Positions 35,066 to 44,350 of a DNA stretch of 64,000 nucleotides are shown piece after piece. The stretch lies in contig NZ_WUTS01000001.1 in the NCBI RefSeq assembly GCF_009901955.1, positions 1,930,817-1,994,816 of the forward strand. The letters are read 5' to 3'. The notes beneath the pieces are model-generated. The model was not told where the DNA came from and made no database searches. It saw nothing but the letters and a program-made list of their open reading frames with translations. Source of the DNA: Halomonas icarae. Lineage in GTDB: Bacteria; Pseudomonadota; Gammaproteobacteria; Pseudomonadales; Halomonadaceae. Within the stretch, counting starts at the first letter, position 1. Each line of letters begins with the position of its first letter. Both the position numbers and the translations under genes were made by a program.

Positions 35066-36534
35066 AACATCCCCCGAATCCCTTCCAGGATTTCCTCGGC
35101 CTCGCGGTCGAGCGTCTCGATCTCATTGATGATCACCTCGGGATCGCGCAGCGGCGCTGCCTCGGCCCTGTTGGGGTTCTTCACCGAGAGATCGAAGGTC
35201 TCCTGATCCAGATCATCGACGCTGACCTTCCACGAATTCTCGGAGTCAGCGAAGGTCGCCTGAAGCGACACGAACTCGGCCAGGTCATCGTCGTTCAACG
35301 GGTTGGTCTTGCCCAGGCTGCGGCCGGGGTCGAGCTGGTAGTACCAGATATCGCGGGTCGGGGCGCCCTTCTCGAAGAACAGCACCACCGTCTTCACGCC
35401 GGCGCCGAGGAAGGTGCCGCTGGGGCAGTCGAGCACGGTGTGCAGGTTGCAGTTCTCCAAGAGCTCCTGGCGCAGGGCCCTGGAGGCGTTGTCGGCGTTC
35501 GACAGGAAGGTGTTCTTGATCACCACCGCGGCACGGCCGCCGGCCTTCAGCCGCTTGATGAAGTGCTGCAGGAACAGGAAGGCGGTCTCGCCGGTCTTGA
35601 TCGGGAAGTTCTGCTGGACCTCCTTGCGCTCCTTGCCGCCGAAGGGCGGGTTGGCGAGGATCACGTCGAAGCGGTCCTTCTCCTGCAGGTCGGCGAGGTT
35701 CTCGGTCAGGGTGTTGCTGTGCACCAGGTTGGGTGCCTCGATCCCGTGCAGAATCATGTTCATGATGCCGATGACGTACGGCAGGCTCTTCTTCTCCTTG
35801 CCGTAGAAGGTGTGGTGCTGCAGCGCATCGAGCTGATCGGTGGTGAGCGCACGCGGCTCGTCGCTGTTGAAGCCGTAGCGCAGGTAGTCGTGGGCCTCGC
35901 AGAGGAAGCCCGCGGACCCGGCGGCACCGTCGTAGATCCGCTCGCCGATCTCCGGCTTGATCACCTCGATCATGGCGCGGATCAGCGGGCGCGGCGTGTA
36001 GTACTCGCCGCCGTTGCGCCCGGCGTTGCCCATGTTCTTGATCTTGGCCTCATAGAGGTGCGAGAGCTCGTGCTTCTCGGCCTGGGAGCGAAACTGCAGG
36101 CTGTCGACCAGCTCCAGGGCGTCGCGCAGGCTATAGCCGCTCTGGAACTTGTTGCGCACCTCGCCGAAGATCTCGCCGATCTTGTACTCGATGGTATCGG
36201 GCCCGCTGGCGCGCTCGCGAAAGCCCTGCAGGTAGGGGAAGAGCTCGCGGTTGACGAAGTCGAGCAGGTCGTCGCCGGTCAGGGCGCGATCGCGATCGAG
36301 GTTGCCGTCACGGTCACGAGGGGCGGCCCAGCTGGACCACTGATAGGGCGTGGCGATGATGAAGTCGAAGGCCTTGCCGGCGAAGCTGGCGTTGATGGCG
36401 CGACGCTGCTCCAGGTCGTCCAGGTACTTGAGGAACAAGAGCCAGGAGGTCTGCTCGGTGTAGTCCAGCTCGGTGGCGCAGCCGGCCTCTTTCCACAGCA
36501 CATCGTCGATGTTCTTGAAGGTCTGCTCGAACAT
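35062..36534 (-). CDS. hsdM: Type I restriction-modification DNA methyltransferase, subunit M
   Basis: 490 residues, the standard length for HsdM, an N6-adenine methylase. The N-terminal helical domain is followed by the S-adenosylmethionine site DGAAGSAGFLCEA (near 200-212) and the catalytic NPPF at 295-298. A complete locus (M, S, R) implies an active system that modifies host DNA and cleaves unmodified DNA. The gene starts 199 bp from the divergent argE. No regulator is visible. Confidence 0.94.
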   Translation of the reverse strand: MFEQTFKNIDDVLWKEAGCATELDYTEQTSWLLFLKYLDDLEQRRAINASFAGKAFDFIIATPYQWSSWAAPRDRDGNLDRDRALTGDDLLDFVNRELFPYLQGFRERASGPDTIEYKIGEIFGEVRNKFQSGYSLRDALELVDSLQFRSQAEKHELSHLYEAKIKNMGNAGRNGGEYYTPRPLIRAMIEVIKPEIGERIYDGAAGSAGFLCEAHDYLRYGFNSDEPRALTTDQLDALQHHTFYGKEKKSLPYVIGIMNMILHGIEAPNLVHSNTLTENLADLQEKDRFDVILANPPFGGKERKEVQQNFPIKTGETAFLFLQHFIKRLKAGGRAAVVIKNTFLSNADNASRALRQELLENCNLHTVLDCPSGTFLGAGVKTVVLFFEKGAPTRDIWYYQLDPGRSLGKTNPLNDDDLAEFVSLQATFADSENSWKVSVDDLDQETFDLSVKNPNRAEAAPLRDPEVIINEIETLDREAEEILEGIRGML

Positions 36535-36733
36535 GGGGAGTCGCGGTTCCTTGCGATGAGAATCGTGGGGACAATGCTACGCCGCGCCTTACGCCCGGGC
36601 CAATCGCGCAGCGCTGACGCACACCATCCAGGGGAGACGGGCAAGGAGGTACCACCTTCGGCCCGCCCGGCGGGCATGGTAATCTGTCACTGGATACAAG
36701 AAGTTGCCCCTTCGTCTAACCCAGGAGTACGCC

Positions 36734-37888
36734 ATGACCGCCGCCGAGATGCTCGACCGCCTGGTGGGCTTCCCCACCGTGTCGCGGGATTCCAACCTGG
36801 AGCTGATCGCCTTCGTCGAGTCGCTGCTCGACGAGCACGATGTCCCCCATTGGCGAGTGGAGAGCGACGACGGCCGCAAGGCCAACCTGCTGGCGCGCAT
36901 CGGCCCCAACGTGGCCGGCGGCGTGGTGCTTTCCGGCCACACCGACGTGGTGCCAGTGGACGGTCAGCCCTGGTCGACCGATCCCTTTACGCTGACCGAC
37001 AAGGGCGACGGCCGACTCTACGCCCGCGGCACCTGCGACATGAAGGGCTTTATCGCCTGTGCGCTCAGCGAGGTACCGCGCTGGATGCGCCTCGAGCTGG
37101 AGAAGCCGATCTGGCTGGCGCTCTCCTATGACGAGGAGGTGGGCTGCATCGGCGCGCCACGCATGATCGAGAGGCTGATGGCCGATCACCCGCGGCCCGC
37201 GGCGGTGATCGTCGGCGAGCCGACGCTGATGCATCCGGTGGTGGCCCACAAGGGGGCCACCAATCTGCGCACCACGGTGACCGGCCGCGCCAGCCACTCC
37301 AGCCAGGTCAACCAGGGCGTGTCGGCGATCCATGTGGCGGCGCGCCTGGTGACCCATATCGAGGACGTGATGGCCGACCTCAAGGCCGAGGGTCGCATCG
37401 ACGAGGCCTTCAACGTGGTTCACTCGAGCCTGCATGTGGGCAAGATCCAGGGCGGCACCGCGATCAATATCATGGCCCGGGAGTGCACCTTTGAATGGGA
37501 GATTCGCCACCTGCCATCGGACCGTTTCGAGGAACTGGTCGAGCGGGTCAACGCCTATGCCGTCGAGCTCGAGAGCGAGATGCAGAGGCGCGCCCCGGAG
37601 GCGTCCATCGTGACCGAGGCACTCAACGAGACGGTGCCCGCCCTGGCCGATGATAACAACGCCGAGGTACTGGCCCTGTGCCATGCGCTGCTCGGCGAGC
37701 GCCCCGCCGGTGCGGTGGCCTACGCCACCGAGGCGGGCCAGTTCCAGCGTCAGGGACTGCCCACGGTGATCTGTGGCCCCGGCAGCATCGCCCAGGCTCA
37801 CCAGCCCGATGAGTATATCGAGCATGAGCAGCTCGAGGCAGGCGATCACTTCATGAAGGCACTGGGCGAGCGCCTGCAACGAAAGTAG
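36734..37888 (+). CDS. argE: Acetylornithine deacetylase (ArgE-type, M20)
   Basis: 384 residues, the length of proteobacterial ArgE. Metal and catalytic residues are visible: H69 in GHTDVVP, D102 in GTCDMKG, and E134-E135. It hydrolyses N-acetylornithine to ornithine in arginine synthesis. Motifs of the M20A subfamily (VGFPTVSRDSN, GTAINIMA) support the assignment. AGGAG lies 7 nt before the ATG; a longer frame upstream lacks one. It is divergent from hsdM and followed after 49 bp by an amidotransferase gene. Confidence 0.9.
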   Translation: MTAAEMLDRLVGFPTVSRDSNLELIAFVESLLDEHDVPHWRVESDDGRKANLLARIGPNVAGGVVLSGHTDVVPVDGQPWSTDPFTLTDKGDGRLYARGTCDMKGFIACALSEVPRWMRLELEKPIWLALSYDEEVGCIGAPRMIERLMADHPRPAAVIVGEPTLMHPVVAHKGATNLRTTVTGRASHSSQVNQGVSAIHVAARLVTHIEDVMADLKAEGRIDEAFNVVHSSLHVGKIQGGTAINIMARECTFEWEIRHLPSDRFEELVERVNAYAVELESEMQRRAPEASIVTEALNETVPALADDNNAEVLALCHALLGERPAGAVAYATEAGQFQRQGLPTVICGPGSIAQAHQPDEYIEHEQLEAGDHFMKALGERLQRK

Positions 37889-37937
37889 AATATGGCGGAG
37901 AAATGCACCACTTCACTCCCTACTATCAGGAACCATC

Positions 37938-38675
37938 ATGCCCCGCCTGCTGATCGTCAAGACCGGTGATAGCTTCCCCGAGGTAATCGAACACCATGGT
38001 GATTTCGAGGCGCTGTTCCAACGTACGCTGGCCCACGCCGGCTTCGAGGCCGAGGTATTCGACGCGCGCCATGAGCCGCTTCCGGAACTGAGCGGCATCG
38101 ATGGTCTCTACATCACCGGCTCCCATGCCATGGTCAGCGACGCCGAGCCCTGGAGCGAAGCGCTCAAGCCGTGGCTGCTGGCCGCCCGAGAGCGCAACGT
38201 GGCCATGTTCGGTGTCTGCTATGGACATCAATTGATGGCCGCCGCCTTTGGAGGAGTGAGCGACTATCACCCCGCGGGGCGCGAATCGGGTACCCACGAG
38301 GTGACGCTGACCGAATCGGGACACGAGGATCCGTTGCTGGGCACGCTGCCGGCACACTTCCCCGTGCAGCTGACCCATGCCCAGTCGGTGCTTGAGGCAC
38401 CCAGCGGTGCGGTGGTGCTGGCCCGCAACGCCCACGATGCGAACCAGGCGCTGCGTTATGGTCCGCGCCAGTGGAGCGTGCAGTTCCACCCGGAGTTTAC
38501 CCCAGAGGTAATGCGCGCCTACCTCGCCCGCCAGGTCGACAAGCTGCGCGACCAGGGTGAGGATGCCAATGCCCTGATGCGTGGCGTCACTGCGACACCG
38601 GAGGCGAGTTCATTGCTGGTAAGGTTCGCCAGGACGGTGGCCAAACGCGAAGGCGCCGTAGCGGAAACCAACTGA
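37938..38675 (+). CDS. Class I glutamine amidotransferase-like protein
   Basis: 245 residues with the GMP-synthase-type amidotransferase fold. The nucleophile is C94 in GVCYGHQL and the His-Glu pair is in FHPEF near residue 180. Homologues include the YfeJ and PuuD-like groups, which hydrolyse gamma-glutamyl compounds or act as amidotransferase subunits. No partner synthetase gene is near, so the substrate is unknown. It may be cotranscribed with argE. Confidence 0.85.
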   Translation: MPRLLIVKTGDSFPEVIEHHGDFEALFQRTLAHAGFEAEVFDARHEPLPELSGIDGLYITGSHAMVSDAEPWSEALKPWLLAARERNVAMFGVCYGHQLMAAAFGGVSDYHPAGRESGTHEVTLTESGHEDPLLGTLPAHFPVQLTHAQSVLEAPSGAVVLARNAHDANQALRYGPRQWSVQFHPEFTPEVMRAYLARQVDKLRDQGEDANALMRGVTATPEASSLLVRFARTVAKREGAVAETN

Positions 38676-38760
38676 TCGCTGAGAGTTCCCGCCCGACACA
38701 GCCCTGAGCCAACATAGCCCAGACGCGCCTTCCCACAAGGTGACGACACGCGAAGGTGCG

Positions 38761-38807
38761 AAGAGCGCCCTTCCTTTCAGCTTCCAGCCGCGAAGCGGCG
38801 CTCTTCA
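38761..38807. repeat. REP-like palindrome between convergent genes
   Basis: GAAGAGCGCC (38761-38770) and GGCGCTCTTC (38798-38807) form a perfect 10-bp inverted repeat. A smaller GCCGC-GAA-GCGGC hairpin is nested inside. It lies between the amidotransferase and EamA genes, so it may be a dispersed repeat or a terminator for both. Confidence 0.5.
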
Positions 38808-38833
38808 AGCTTCAATCTCCCGAGGCCACCGCC

Positions 38834-39817
38834 TCAGTGGCGCTCACCTACCGGCGGTGCAAGATCACCGCGCTCGAGGCTCTCTTCCGCGGCCTCGTCA
38901 CGCAGGCGCCGGGTGTCTGGAGCCCCCTCGGCAGCCTTGCGGCGCTGACGCAAGAGGTCACGCAGCGAACTGATCAACATGGCGGCGACGATCATGCCCC
39001 CGCCCACGAAGGCCAGCGGCGCCGGTACCTCGCCGACCCACCACCACACCAGCAGGGTGCCGACAAGGGTCTCGAGCAGCATCACCAGGCTGACCTCGGC
39101 ACCGGGCAGATAGCGCGCCCCGGTCTGGATCAGGAAATAGGCCAACGGCAGCAGCATTCCCATCAACAGCAGGCGCTGCATATCATCATCGCCCGGCAGC
39201 TGGGCTCCGCCCATCAACGCCGCGGGCACCAGCATCGCCAGACATCCCAGTGGCAGCACCACGGTGGTATCCAGGCCACGCTTTCCAGCACCGGGGCGGG
39301 AGCTCGCCACGCTGGTGTTGATCGCGATGGAAACAGGGATGATCAGCGCCACCGCCAGCCCCAGCAGACTCCCCTGCCCCACCTCACCGGCGGCCATCAG
39401 GCTGGCACCGGCAATACATACCATGATCACCACCCAGGTCTGGCGGCGCAACCGCTGCCCGAAGAACAACATCCCGATCATGCCTGCCGCCAATGGCGCC
39501 AGATTGAGCATGACCAACACATTGCCCGCCGAGGTCAGGCGGGTTGCCACCACGAAGGCCCAGGCGCTGGCGGCAAAGGCAAGCGGGCACCATAACGCCG
39601 CGGGACCGCAGGCACGCACCGCCTGACCCAGGCGCTCGCGGTAGCGTGCGGTGGCGATCAGCAGCAGCACCACACCCAGCATCAGCCCGCGCCAGAACAT
39701 GAAGGTGGCCACATCTACCGAAGTGTCCTTGATCAGCAGCGCATCCGGCGAGAGCAGCAGCACACCGCTCATGGTGATCAGATAGCCGCGCAGGCGAAAC
39801 GGCAAACGCTTCCACAT
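38834..39817 (-). CDS. EamA/DMT family transporter
   Basis: 327 residues with ten predicted membrane helices in two EamA halves, the pattern of drug/metabolite exporters. The C-terminal ~40 residues are hydrophilic and rich in Arg and Glu. GGGAGG precedes the ATG. Substrate unknown. Confidence 0.87.
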   Translation of the reverse strand: MWKRLPFRLRGYLITMSGVLLLSPDALLIKDTSVDVATFMFWRGLMLGVVLLLIATARYRERLGQAVRACGPAALWCPLAFAASAWAFVVATRLTSAGNVLVMLNLAPLAAGMIGMLFFGQRLRRQTWVVIMVCIAGASLMAAGEVGQGSLLGLAVALIIPVSIAINTSVASSRPGAGKRGLDTTVVLPLGCLAMLVPAALMGGAQLPGDDDMQRLLLMGMLLPLAYFLIQTGARYLPGAEVSLVMLLETLVGTLLVWWWVGEVPAPLAFVGGGMIVAAMLISSLRDLLRQRRKAAEGAPDTRRLRDEAAEESLERGDLAPPVGERH

Positions 39818-39861
39818 GAATGCATCCTCCCGATGCTCGGAGTTATCGAGTTCACTAACGA

Positions 39862-39921
39862 CGACAGGCCGGAGCTGGGCTCCGACCTGTCGTAAGGTGG
39901 AATGCCGCCCTGCGGGCGGCA
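39862..39921 (-). terminator. Two hairpins after deaD
   Basis: TGCCGCCC-TGC-GGGCGGCA (39903-39921) is a perfect 8-bp stem, followed on the minus strand by a second stem (39862-39892, 12 bp with one mismatch). They lie 10 nt past the deaD stop. No long T-tract is seen, so termination is only likely. Confidence 0.45.
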
Positions 39922-39930
39922 GTCGAGGCG

Positions 39931-41631
39931 TTACGCGCGCGACTGGCGGCGAATCGGCGCCTGGCCATCATCGTTGCGACGGCGCGGGGCACGCTCGGGA
40001 GTGCCACGATCCTCGCTGATCTCCAGCGGGCGGCCGGCGACACGAGCACGCGCCATCTTGGCCAGGATGCTGGACGGCAGCGAGCTGGGCAGCTCGACCA
40101 CGGAGAAGGCGTTGCGGATGTCGATGCGCCCGATACGCGCGCCTTCGATACCGCCTTCGTTGGCCAGGGCACCGACCAGCTGGCCGGGTTTGACGCCGTC
40201 CTTGTGACCCACGGCGACACGATAGCGGGTCATCCCCTCGCTGGGCGCACGATCACGCGGCCCACGGCCCGGCTTGGCATCGCGCGGGGCACGCTCCTTG
40301 CGGGGCGCTTGCAGGCGACCGATGGGCGCCTCGTCGGCACGCGCCAGACGGGCGAAGGCACAGGCCAGCTCGACGGGGTCGTAACCCTCACCGACCAAGC
40401 GCTCGACCAAAGCCTGCTGCTCCTCGGCACCAGCGGTCAGGGCGGCAATCACCTTCTGATGGAACGCCTCGTCGCGGTGCGCGCGAATGACCGCCTCGTC
40501 AGGCACCGCCATCTCGCTCATCTTCTGGCCGGTGGCCTGCTCGATCCAGCCCACCTTGCGGCCTTCACGGAAACCGACGAAGGTGATCGAGGTACCGGTA
40601 CGCCCGGCACGGCCGGTACGGCCGATGCGGTGGGTGTAGGCCTCGGAATCCTGGGGCAGATCGTAGTTGAAGACGTGGGTGATACGCGGCACATCGAGGC
40701 CACGGGCGGCGACATCGGTGGCGATCAGCACGTCGACCTTGCCGCGCTTGAGACGCTGAATGGTGCGCTCGCGCAGGCTCTGGTCCAGATCTCCCGAGAG
40801 GCTGGCCACATTGAGGCCGCGGGCGGAGAGCTGCTCGGTCAGGGTGGTACAGGCGGCACGGGTACGCACGAAAACGATCGCACCGTCGACCGGCTCCACC
40901 TCGAGGATGCGAGAGAGCGCCTCCAGCTTGGCACCGCCGTCGACCCGCACCAGGTGCTGCTCGATATTCTCTCCGGTGGTGGTACGCGACTCGATGGCGA
41001 CCTTGACCGGATCCACCAGATAGCGGTTGACGATACGCTCGATCTCGGCGGGCAGGGTCGCGGAGAAGAACACCCGCTGGGCTTCCTTGGGGGTGTCGGC
41101 CACCACACGCTTGACGTCATCGATGAAGCCCATGCGCAGCATCTCGTCGGCCTCGTCCAGCACCAGGGCGCTGAGACCATCAAGCTTGAGGCTGCCGCGA
41201 TCCAGGTGATCGATGATCCGCCCCGGGGTGCCCACAACGACCTGGGCGCCACGCCGCAGCGCGCCCAGCTGCTCGCGATACTCCTGGCCGCCACACAGGG
41301 TAGCCACTTCCAGGCCCTGAAGGTTCTGTCCATAGCGGCTGAAGGAGACGGCAACCTGCTGTGCCAGCTCGCGGGTCGGCGCCATGACCAGCACCTGCGG
41401 CTCACGGCGAGTCAGCTCGAGTCGCGAGAGCAGCGGCAGAGCGAAGGCCGCGGTCTTGCCGGTACCGGTCTGGGCCTGACCCAGCATGTCGCGCCCTTCC
41501 AGCAGAGCCGGAATGGTCTCCATCTGGATCGGCGATGGGGTCTGGTAGCCCAGGGTCTCGACGGCAGAGAGAACAGCAGGCAGCAGGGCAAGATCACCGA
41601 AGTTCGGCGAGGCGACGGAAGAAGAGGTCAT
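39931..41631 (-). CDS. deaD: DEAD-box RNA helicase DeaD/CsdA
   Basis: 566 residues. The Q motif is near 35, Walker A AQTGTGKT is at 53-60, DEAD at 159-162, and SAT in FFSATLP. The C-terminal ~190 residues include the DbpA-type RNA-binding fold (RYRVAVGHKDGVKPGQLVGA) and a basic, Arg-rich tail (RNDDGQAPIRRQSRA). This places it with the cold-induced ribosome-assembly helicase DeaD rather than RhlE or SrmB. A 448-bp leader without genes lies upstream, which fits the long leader of cold-shock helicase mRNAs. Confidence 0.93.
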   Translation of the reverse strand: MTSSSVASPNFGDLALLPAVLSAVETLGYQTPSPIQMETIPALLEGRDMLGQAQTGTGKTAAFALPLLSRLELTRREPQVLVMAPTRELAQQVAVSFSRYGQNLQGLEVATLCGGQEYREQLGALRRGAQVVVGTPGRIIDHLDRGSLKLDGLSALVLDEADEMLRMGFIDDVKRVVADTPKEAQRVFFSATLPAEIERIVNRYLVDPVKVAIESRTTTGENIEQHLVRVDGGAKLEALSRILEVEPVDGAIVFVRTRAACTTLTEQLSARGLNVASLSGDLDQSLRERTIQRLKRGKVDVLIATDVAARGLDVPRITHVFNYDLPQDSEAYTHRIGRTGRAGRTGTSITFVGFREGRKVGWIEQATGQKMSEMAVPDEAVIRAHRDEAFHQKVIAALTAGAEEQQALVERLVGEGYDPVELACAFARLARADEAPIGRLQAPRKERAPRDAKPGRGPRDRAPSEGMTRYRVAVGHKDGVKPGQLVGALANEGGIEGARIGRIDIRNAFSVVELPSSLPSSILAKMARARVAGRPLEISEDRGTPERAPRRRNDDGQAPIRRQSRA

Positions 41632-42079
41632 TGATCACACCTTGGTAAGCCGGGATCACCGGCGTAAATTCATTGGCGTCCCTGACGCGAGCGAAAAGCG
41701 GTCAGGCGCGCTGCGGCCAGTCATGGCAGTCAGCACGGGACATCGGAGTCGGGGACGCCGGTCGCACCTGGCATCGGGTCAGCGCCATCGTCGATGGCAG
41801 TGAGCCCCTGTGGCGACCGTTTGCGCCGATCACGCCAGAACGGCGGAATCTCGGTTGGCGCTCCATCTACACAATTCGAACGCTTGCGGCATACAGCGAT
41901 GGTCGCTGGGCCTGGCGTTGCGGCGCCCATCTTCTGTTCGGTCGATGACCGTCAGCGATGGCGTCGTACATGATGGTGGGGTCAGCACATGCGAGGAGGG
42001 CGCATGCTACCATCGTCGACCTAGCCTGGCCAGTCTTTTTGGTCTTTCTCTTTATGTGCTGCTCAACCGAGGAGATATC
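41632..42079. other. Gene-free divergent region upstream of deaD and yaiI
   Basis: 448 bp. No coding sequence is supported. On the deaD side the length would allow a long structured leader, as for E. coli csdA; on the other side GGAGATATC sets the yaiI start. I see no clear promoter or other signal. Confidence 0.4.
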
Positions 42080-42532
42080 ATGCCCAGTCTATGGGTCGAT
42101 GCCGATGCCTGCCCCAGGGTGGCTCGCGAGATCATCGTGCGTGCCGCCGAGCGAACCGCCACGCCGACCTGGTTCGTGGCCAACCATGCCATACCCCTAC
42201 CCCGCTCACCGGTCGTCAAGGCGCTGGCCGTCAGCCACGGCTTCGATGCCGCCGATGACGAGATCGTCGAGCGCCTGGCGGCCAACGATCTGGTGATCAC
42301 CTCGGACCTGCCGCTGGCCATGGAGGCCATCGAGCGCGGTGCGAAGGTAATGACCACCCGTGGCGAGACACTCGACGCCAATAACATCCGCGCGCGAGTG
42401 CAGATGAGGGATTTCATGGAGACCCTACGCGCCAGCGGCGAGCATACCGGCGGCCCCAAGGGGTACTCCGACAGCGACCGTCGAGAGTTTGCCAATGCGC
42501 TGGACAGATGGCTGGCCAAGGCGCACCGGTAA
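42080..42532 (+). CDS. yaiI: YaiI/YqxD family (DUF188) protein
   Basis: 150 residues. The start PSLWVDADACPRVAREII, the central ANDLVITSDLPLA and GGPKGYSDSDRREFANALD near the end are the family's conserved parts. The fold is PIN-like, but no activity is established. The ATG at 42080 has GGAG 5 nt upstream; a longer frame exists but is not like the family. Confidence 0.92.
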   Translation: MPSLWVDADACPRVAREIIVRAAERTATPTWFVANHAIPLPRSPVVKALAVSHGFDAADDEIVERLAANDLVITSDLPLAMEAIERGAKVMTTRGETLDANNIRARVQMRDFMETLRASGEHTGGPKGYSDSDRREFANALDRWLAKAHR

Positions 42533-42578
42533 TCCCTTTCGATATCCAGGTCGCCAGTCGCGAGGCGGAGCCTCCCTC

Positions 42579-42965
42579 TTAATCCCCCTGATTGCGCTGG
42601 AAGCGCTGGATCTCGCGACGCTGCTTCTTGTCCGGGCGCTTGAGGGGGTGCTGCATGACCTGATTGGTCAGCCGGCGCGCCTCGGCCTCCTGCTCACGGC
42701 GGCGGGCACTCTCCTCGGTCTCGCGATAGAGTTCGCGTGCTTCGGGGGCGCCGCGCCGCTGGTCGGAGAGCGCCATCACCTCCACCTCCCAGATATCCCA
42801 GCCCTGGGGCACGCGTACGATGGCGCCGACCTCGACGTTCTTGCTGGTCTTGGCCCGACCTCCGTTGTAGTGCACCTTGCCACCCTCGATGGCCTTCTTG
42901 GCCAGGCCGCGGGTCTTGAAGAAACGTGCCGCCCATAGCCACTTGTCGAGCCTGACACTATCCAT
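42579..42965 (-). CDS. hslR: Ribosome-associated heat shock protein Hsp15
   Basis: 128 residues. The N-terminal S4 RNA-binding domain (VRLDKWLWAARFFKTRGLAKKAI) is followed by a highly basic tail, as in Hsp15, which binds free 50S subunits carrying a nascent chain and helps recycle them. The ATG at 42965 follows AGGAGG by 7 nt. It lies 41 bp downstream of yrfG on the same strand, the arrangement also seen in E. coli. Confidence 0.93.
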   Translation of the reverse strand: MDSVRLDKWLWAARFFKTRGLAKKAIEGGKVHYNGGRAKTSKNVEVGAIVRVPQGWDIWEVEVMALSDQRRGAPEARELYRETEESARRREQEAEARRLTNQVMQHPLKRPDKKQRREIQRFQRNQGD

Positions 42966-43006
42966 GGGGAATCCTCCTAGCTGTCGGCCACGAGCCCACC
43001 CTCCGT

Positions 43007-43678
43007 TCAAGGGGTCAGGGGCGGCTCGTTGCCAGGCAGAATGGTCGCGAAGGTGTCCAGGGTAATGAATTCCTCCAGCTCGCGTTCGGGCCGCTGACTG
43101 TTGGGCTGCTTGATGCCCAACAGATGACGAATGCCGAACTGCCGGGCGCTCTCCAGTACCCGTGGGTTGTCGTCGATGAACAGGGTGCGGGCCGGCACGA
43201 AGGGCTCGACCTCCTGCAGGCGCGTCCAGAACACCTGCTCCTCCTTGGGCGCACCGAAGTCGGCCGAGGAGACGATGGCATCCAGGTAGGGCTCAAGACC
43301 GGTAAGCGGCAGCTTGAGTGCCAGACTGGCGCGGTCGGCGTTGGTGGCCAGCACGACCCGGGGGTGAGCCTGCTTGAGCCACCTGAGGAAGTCCAGGGCA
43401 TCGCTGCGCAGGCCGATCAGGTGTTGAATCTCGCGCTTGAGGGCGACCACATCGACGTCGAGCTCGCGGCTCCAGTAGTCGAGGCTGTACCAGTTGAGTG
43501 TCCCCTGCTCGCCAATGACCTTCGCGCGCACCCTCTCCTGGGTGGCTTCATCGAGTTGATGCAGCTCCACATAGCGACGCGGCAGATGCTCGAGCCAGAA
43601 GTGGCTGTCGAAGTGCAGGTCCAACAGGGTGCCGTCCATGTCCAGCAGAACGGTATCGATGGCGCGCCAGTCAATCAT
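43007..43678 (-). CDS. yrfG: GMP/IMP nucleotidase (HAD family)
   Basis: 223 residues. The HAD nucleophile motif DMDGTLLDLHFD is at 13-24, the Thr/Ser motif in VVLATNAD near 110, and the acidic motif FIDDNPRV near 167. This matches YrfG, which dephosphorylates IMP and GMP. It is upstream of hslR and divergent from nudE, as in enterobacteria and relatives. Confidence 0.9.
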   Translation of the reverse strand: MIDWRAIDTVLLDMDGTLLDLHFDSHFWLEHLPRRYVELHQLDEATQERVRAKVIGEQGTLNWYSLDYWSRELDVDVVALKREIQHLIGLRSDALDFLRWLKQAHPRVVLATNADRASLALKLPLTGLEPYLDAIVSSADFGAPKEEQVFWTRLQEVEPFVPARTLFIDDNPRVLESARQFGIRHLLGIKQPNSQRPERELEEFITLDTFATILPGNEPPLTP

Positions 43679-43751
43679 AAGAGGTCCGGGTCGTGGCTTG
43701 CGGGAGGTGATATGGTAGCAGGCAAGTTCCTACCCAGAAACGGAGCCACCG

Positions 43752-44333
43752 ATGACTTCGCCCGACTGGCCGCAGAAGCCCGCCATCCTCGACCGCCGCT
43801 CGGAGGCCAAGAGCCGCCTCTTCCATGTCGAATCGCTCGATCTGCGCTTCTCCAATGGCGAGGAGCGCACCTTCGAGCGTCTGACCGGCAGCGACAGTGG
43901 GGCCGTGATGATCGTGGCCATGCCCGATCCCGAACACGTGCTGCTGATCCGCGAGTATGCCGCCGGCTTCGAGGAGTATGTGCTGACCCTGCCCAAGGGA
44001 CTGGTCGACCCGGGTGAGGATATCATCAGTGCCGGCAACCGCGAGCTGATGGAGGAGTGCGGCTTCGGTGCACGACGCATCGAACCGCTGGTGGAGCTGT
44101 CACTGGCCCCCAACTACATGCGCCATCGCATGCAGGTGCTGCTGGCCACGGATCTCTATCCCAAGCGCCTCCCCGGTGACGAACCCGAACCGTTGATCGT
44201 GGAGACCCACGCCCTCGAGGAGCTGCCCGCCCTGCTGGCCCGGGAGGACTTCCATGAGGCCCGTGCCATCGCGGCGCTCTATATCGCCCGGGATCGCCTG
44301 CGTAGCGAGGCAGAGGGCGGCGCGATCTGGTAG
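43752..44333 (+). CDS. nudE: ADP compounds hydrolase NudE
   Basis: 193 residues. A complete Nudix box runs from G83 to F105 (E89, R97-E98-L99, E101-E102, G104). NudE hydrolyses ADP-ribose, Ap3A and NADH-type compounds. The divergence from yrfG-hslR supports the identification. GGAG lies upstream of the ATG. It is convergent with the next gene, 17 bp apart. Confidence 0.92.
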   Translation: MTSPDWPQKPAILDRRSEAKSRLFHVESLDLRFSNGEERTFERLTGSDSGAVMIVAMPDPEHVLLIREYAAGFEEYVLTLPKGLVDPGEDIISAGNRELMEECGFGARRIEPLVELSLAPNYMRHRMQVLLATDLYPKRLPGDEPEPLIVETHALEELPALLAREDFHEARAIAALYIARDRLRSEAEGGAIW

Positions 44334-44350
44334 CCCGCCGATGAGGCGAC

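Noticed and set aside
42545-42578. Small hairpin between yaiI and hslR as a terminator
   Set aside because: Only a 5-bp stem without a T-tract; too weak to list.
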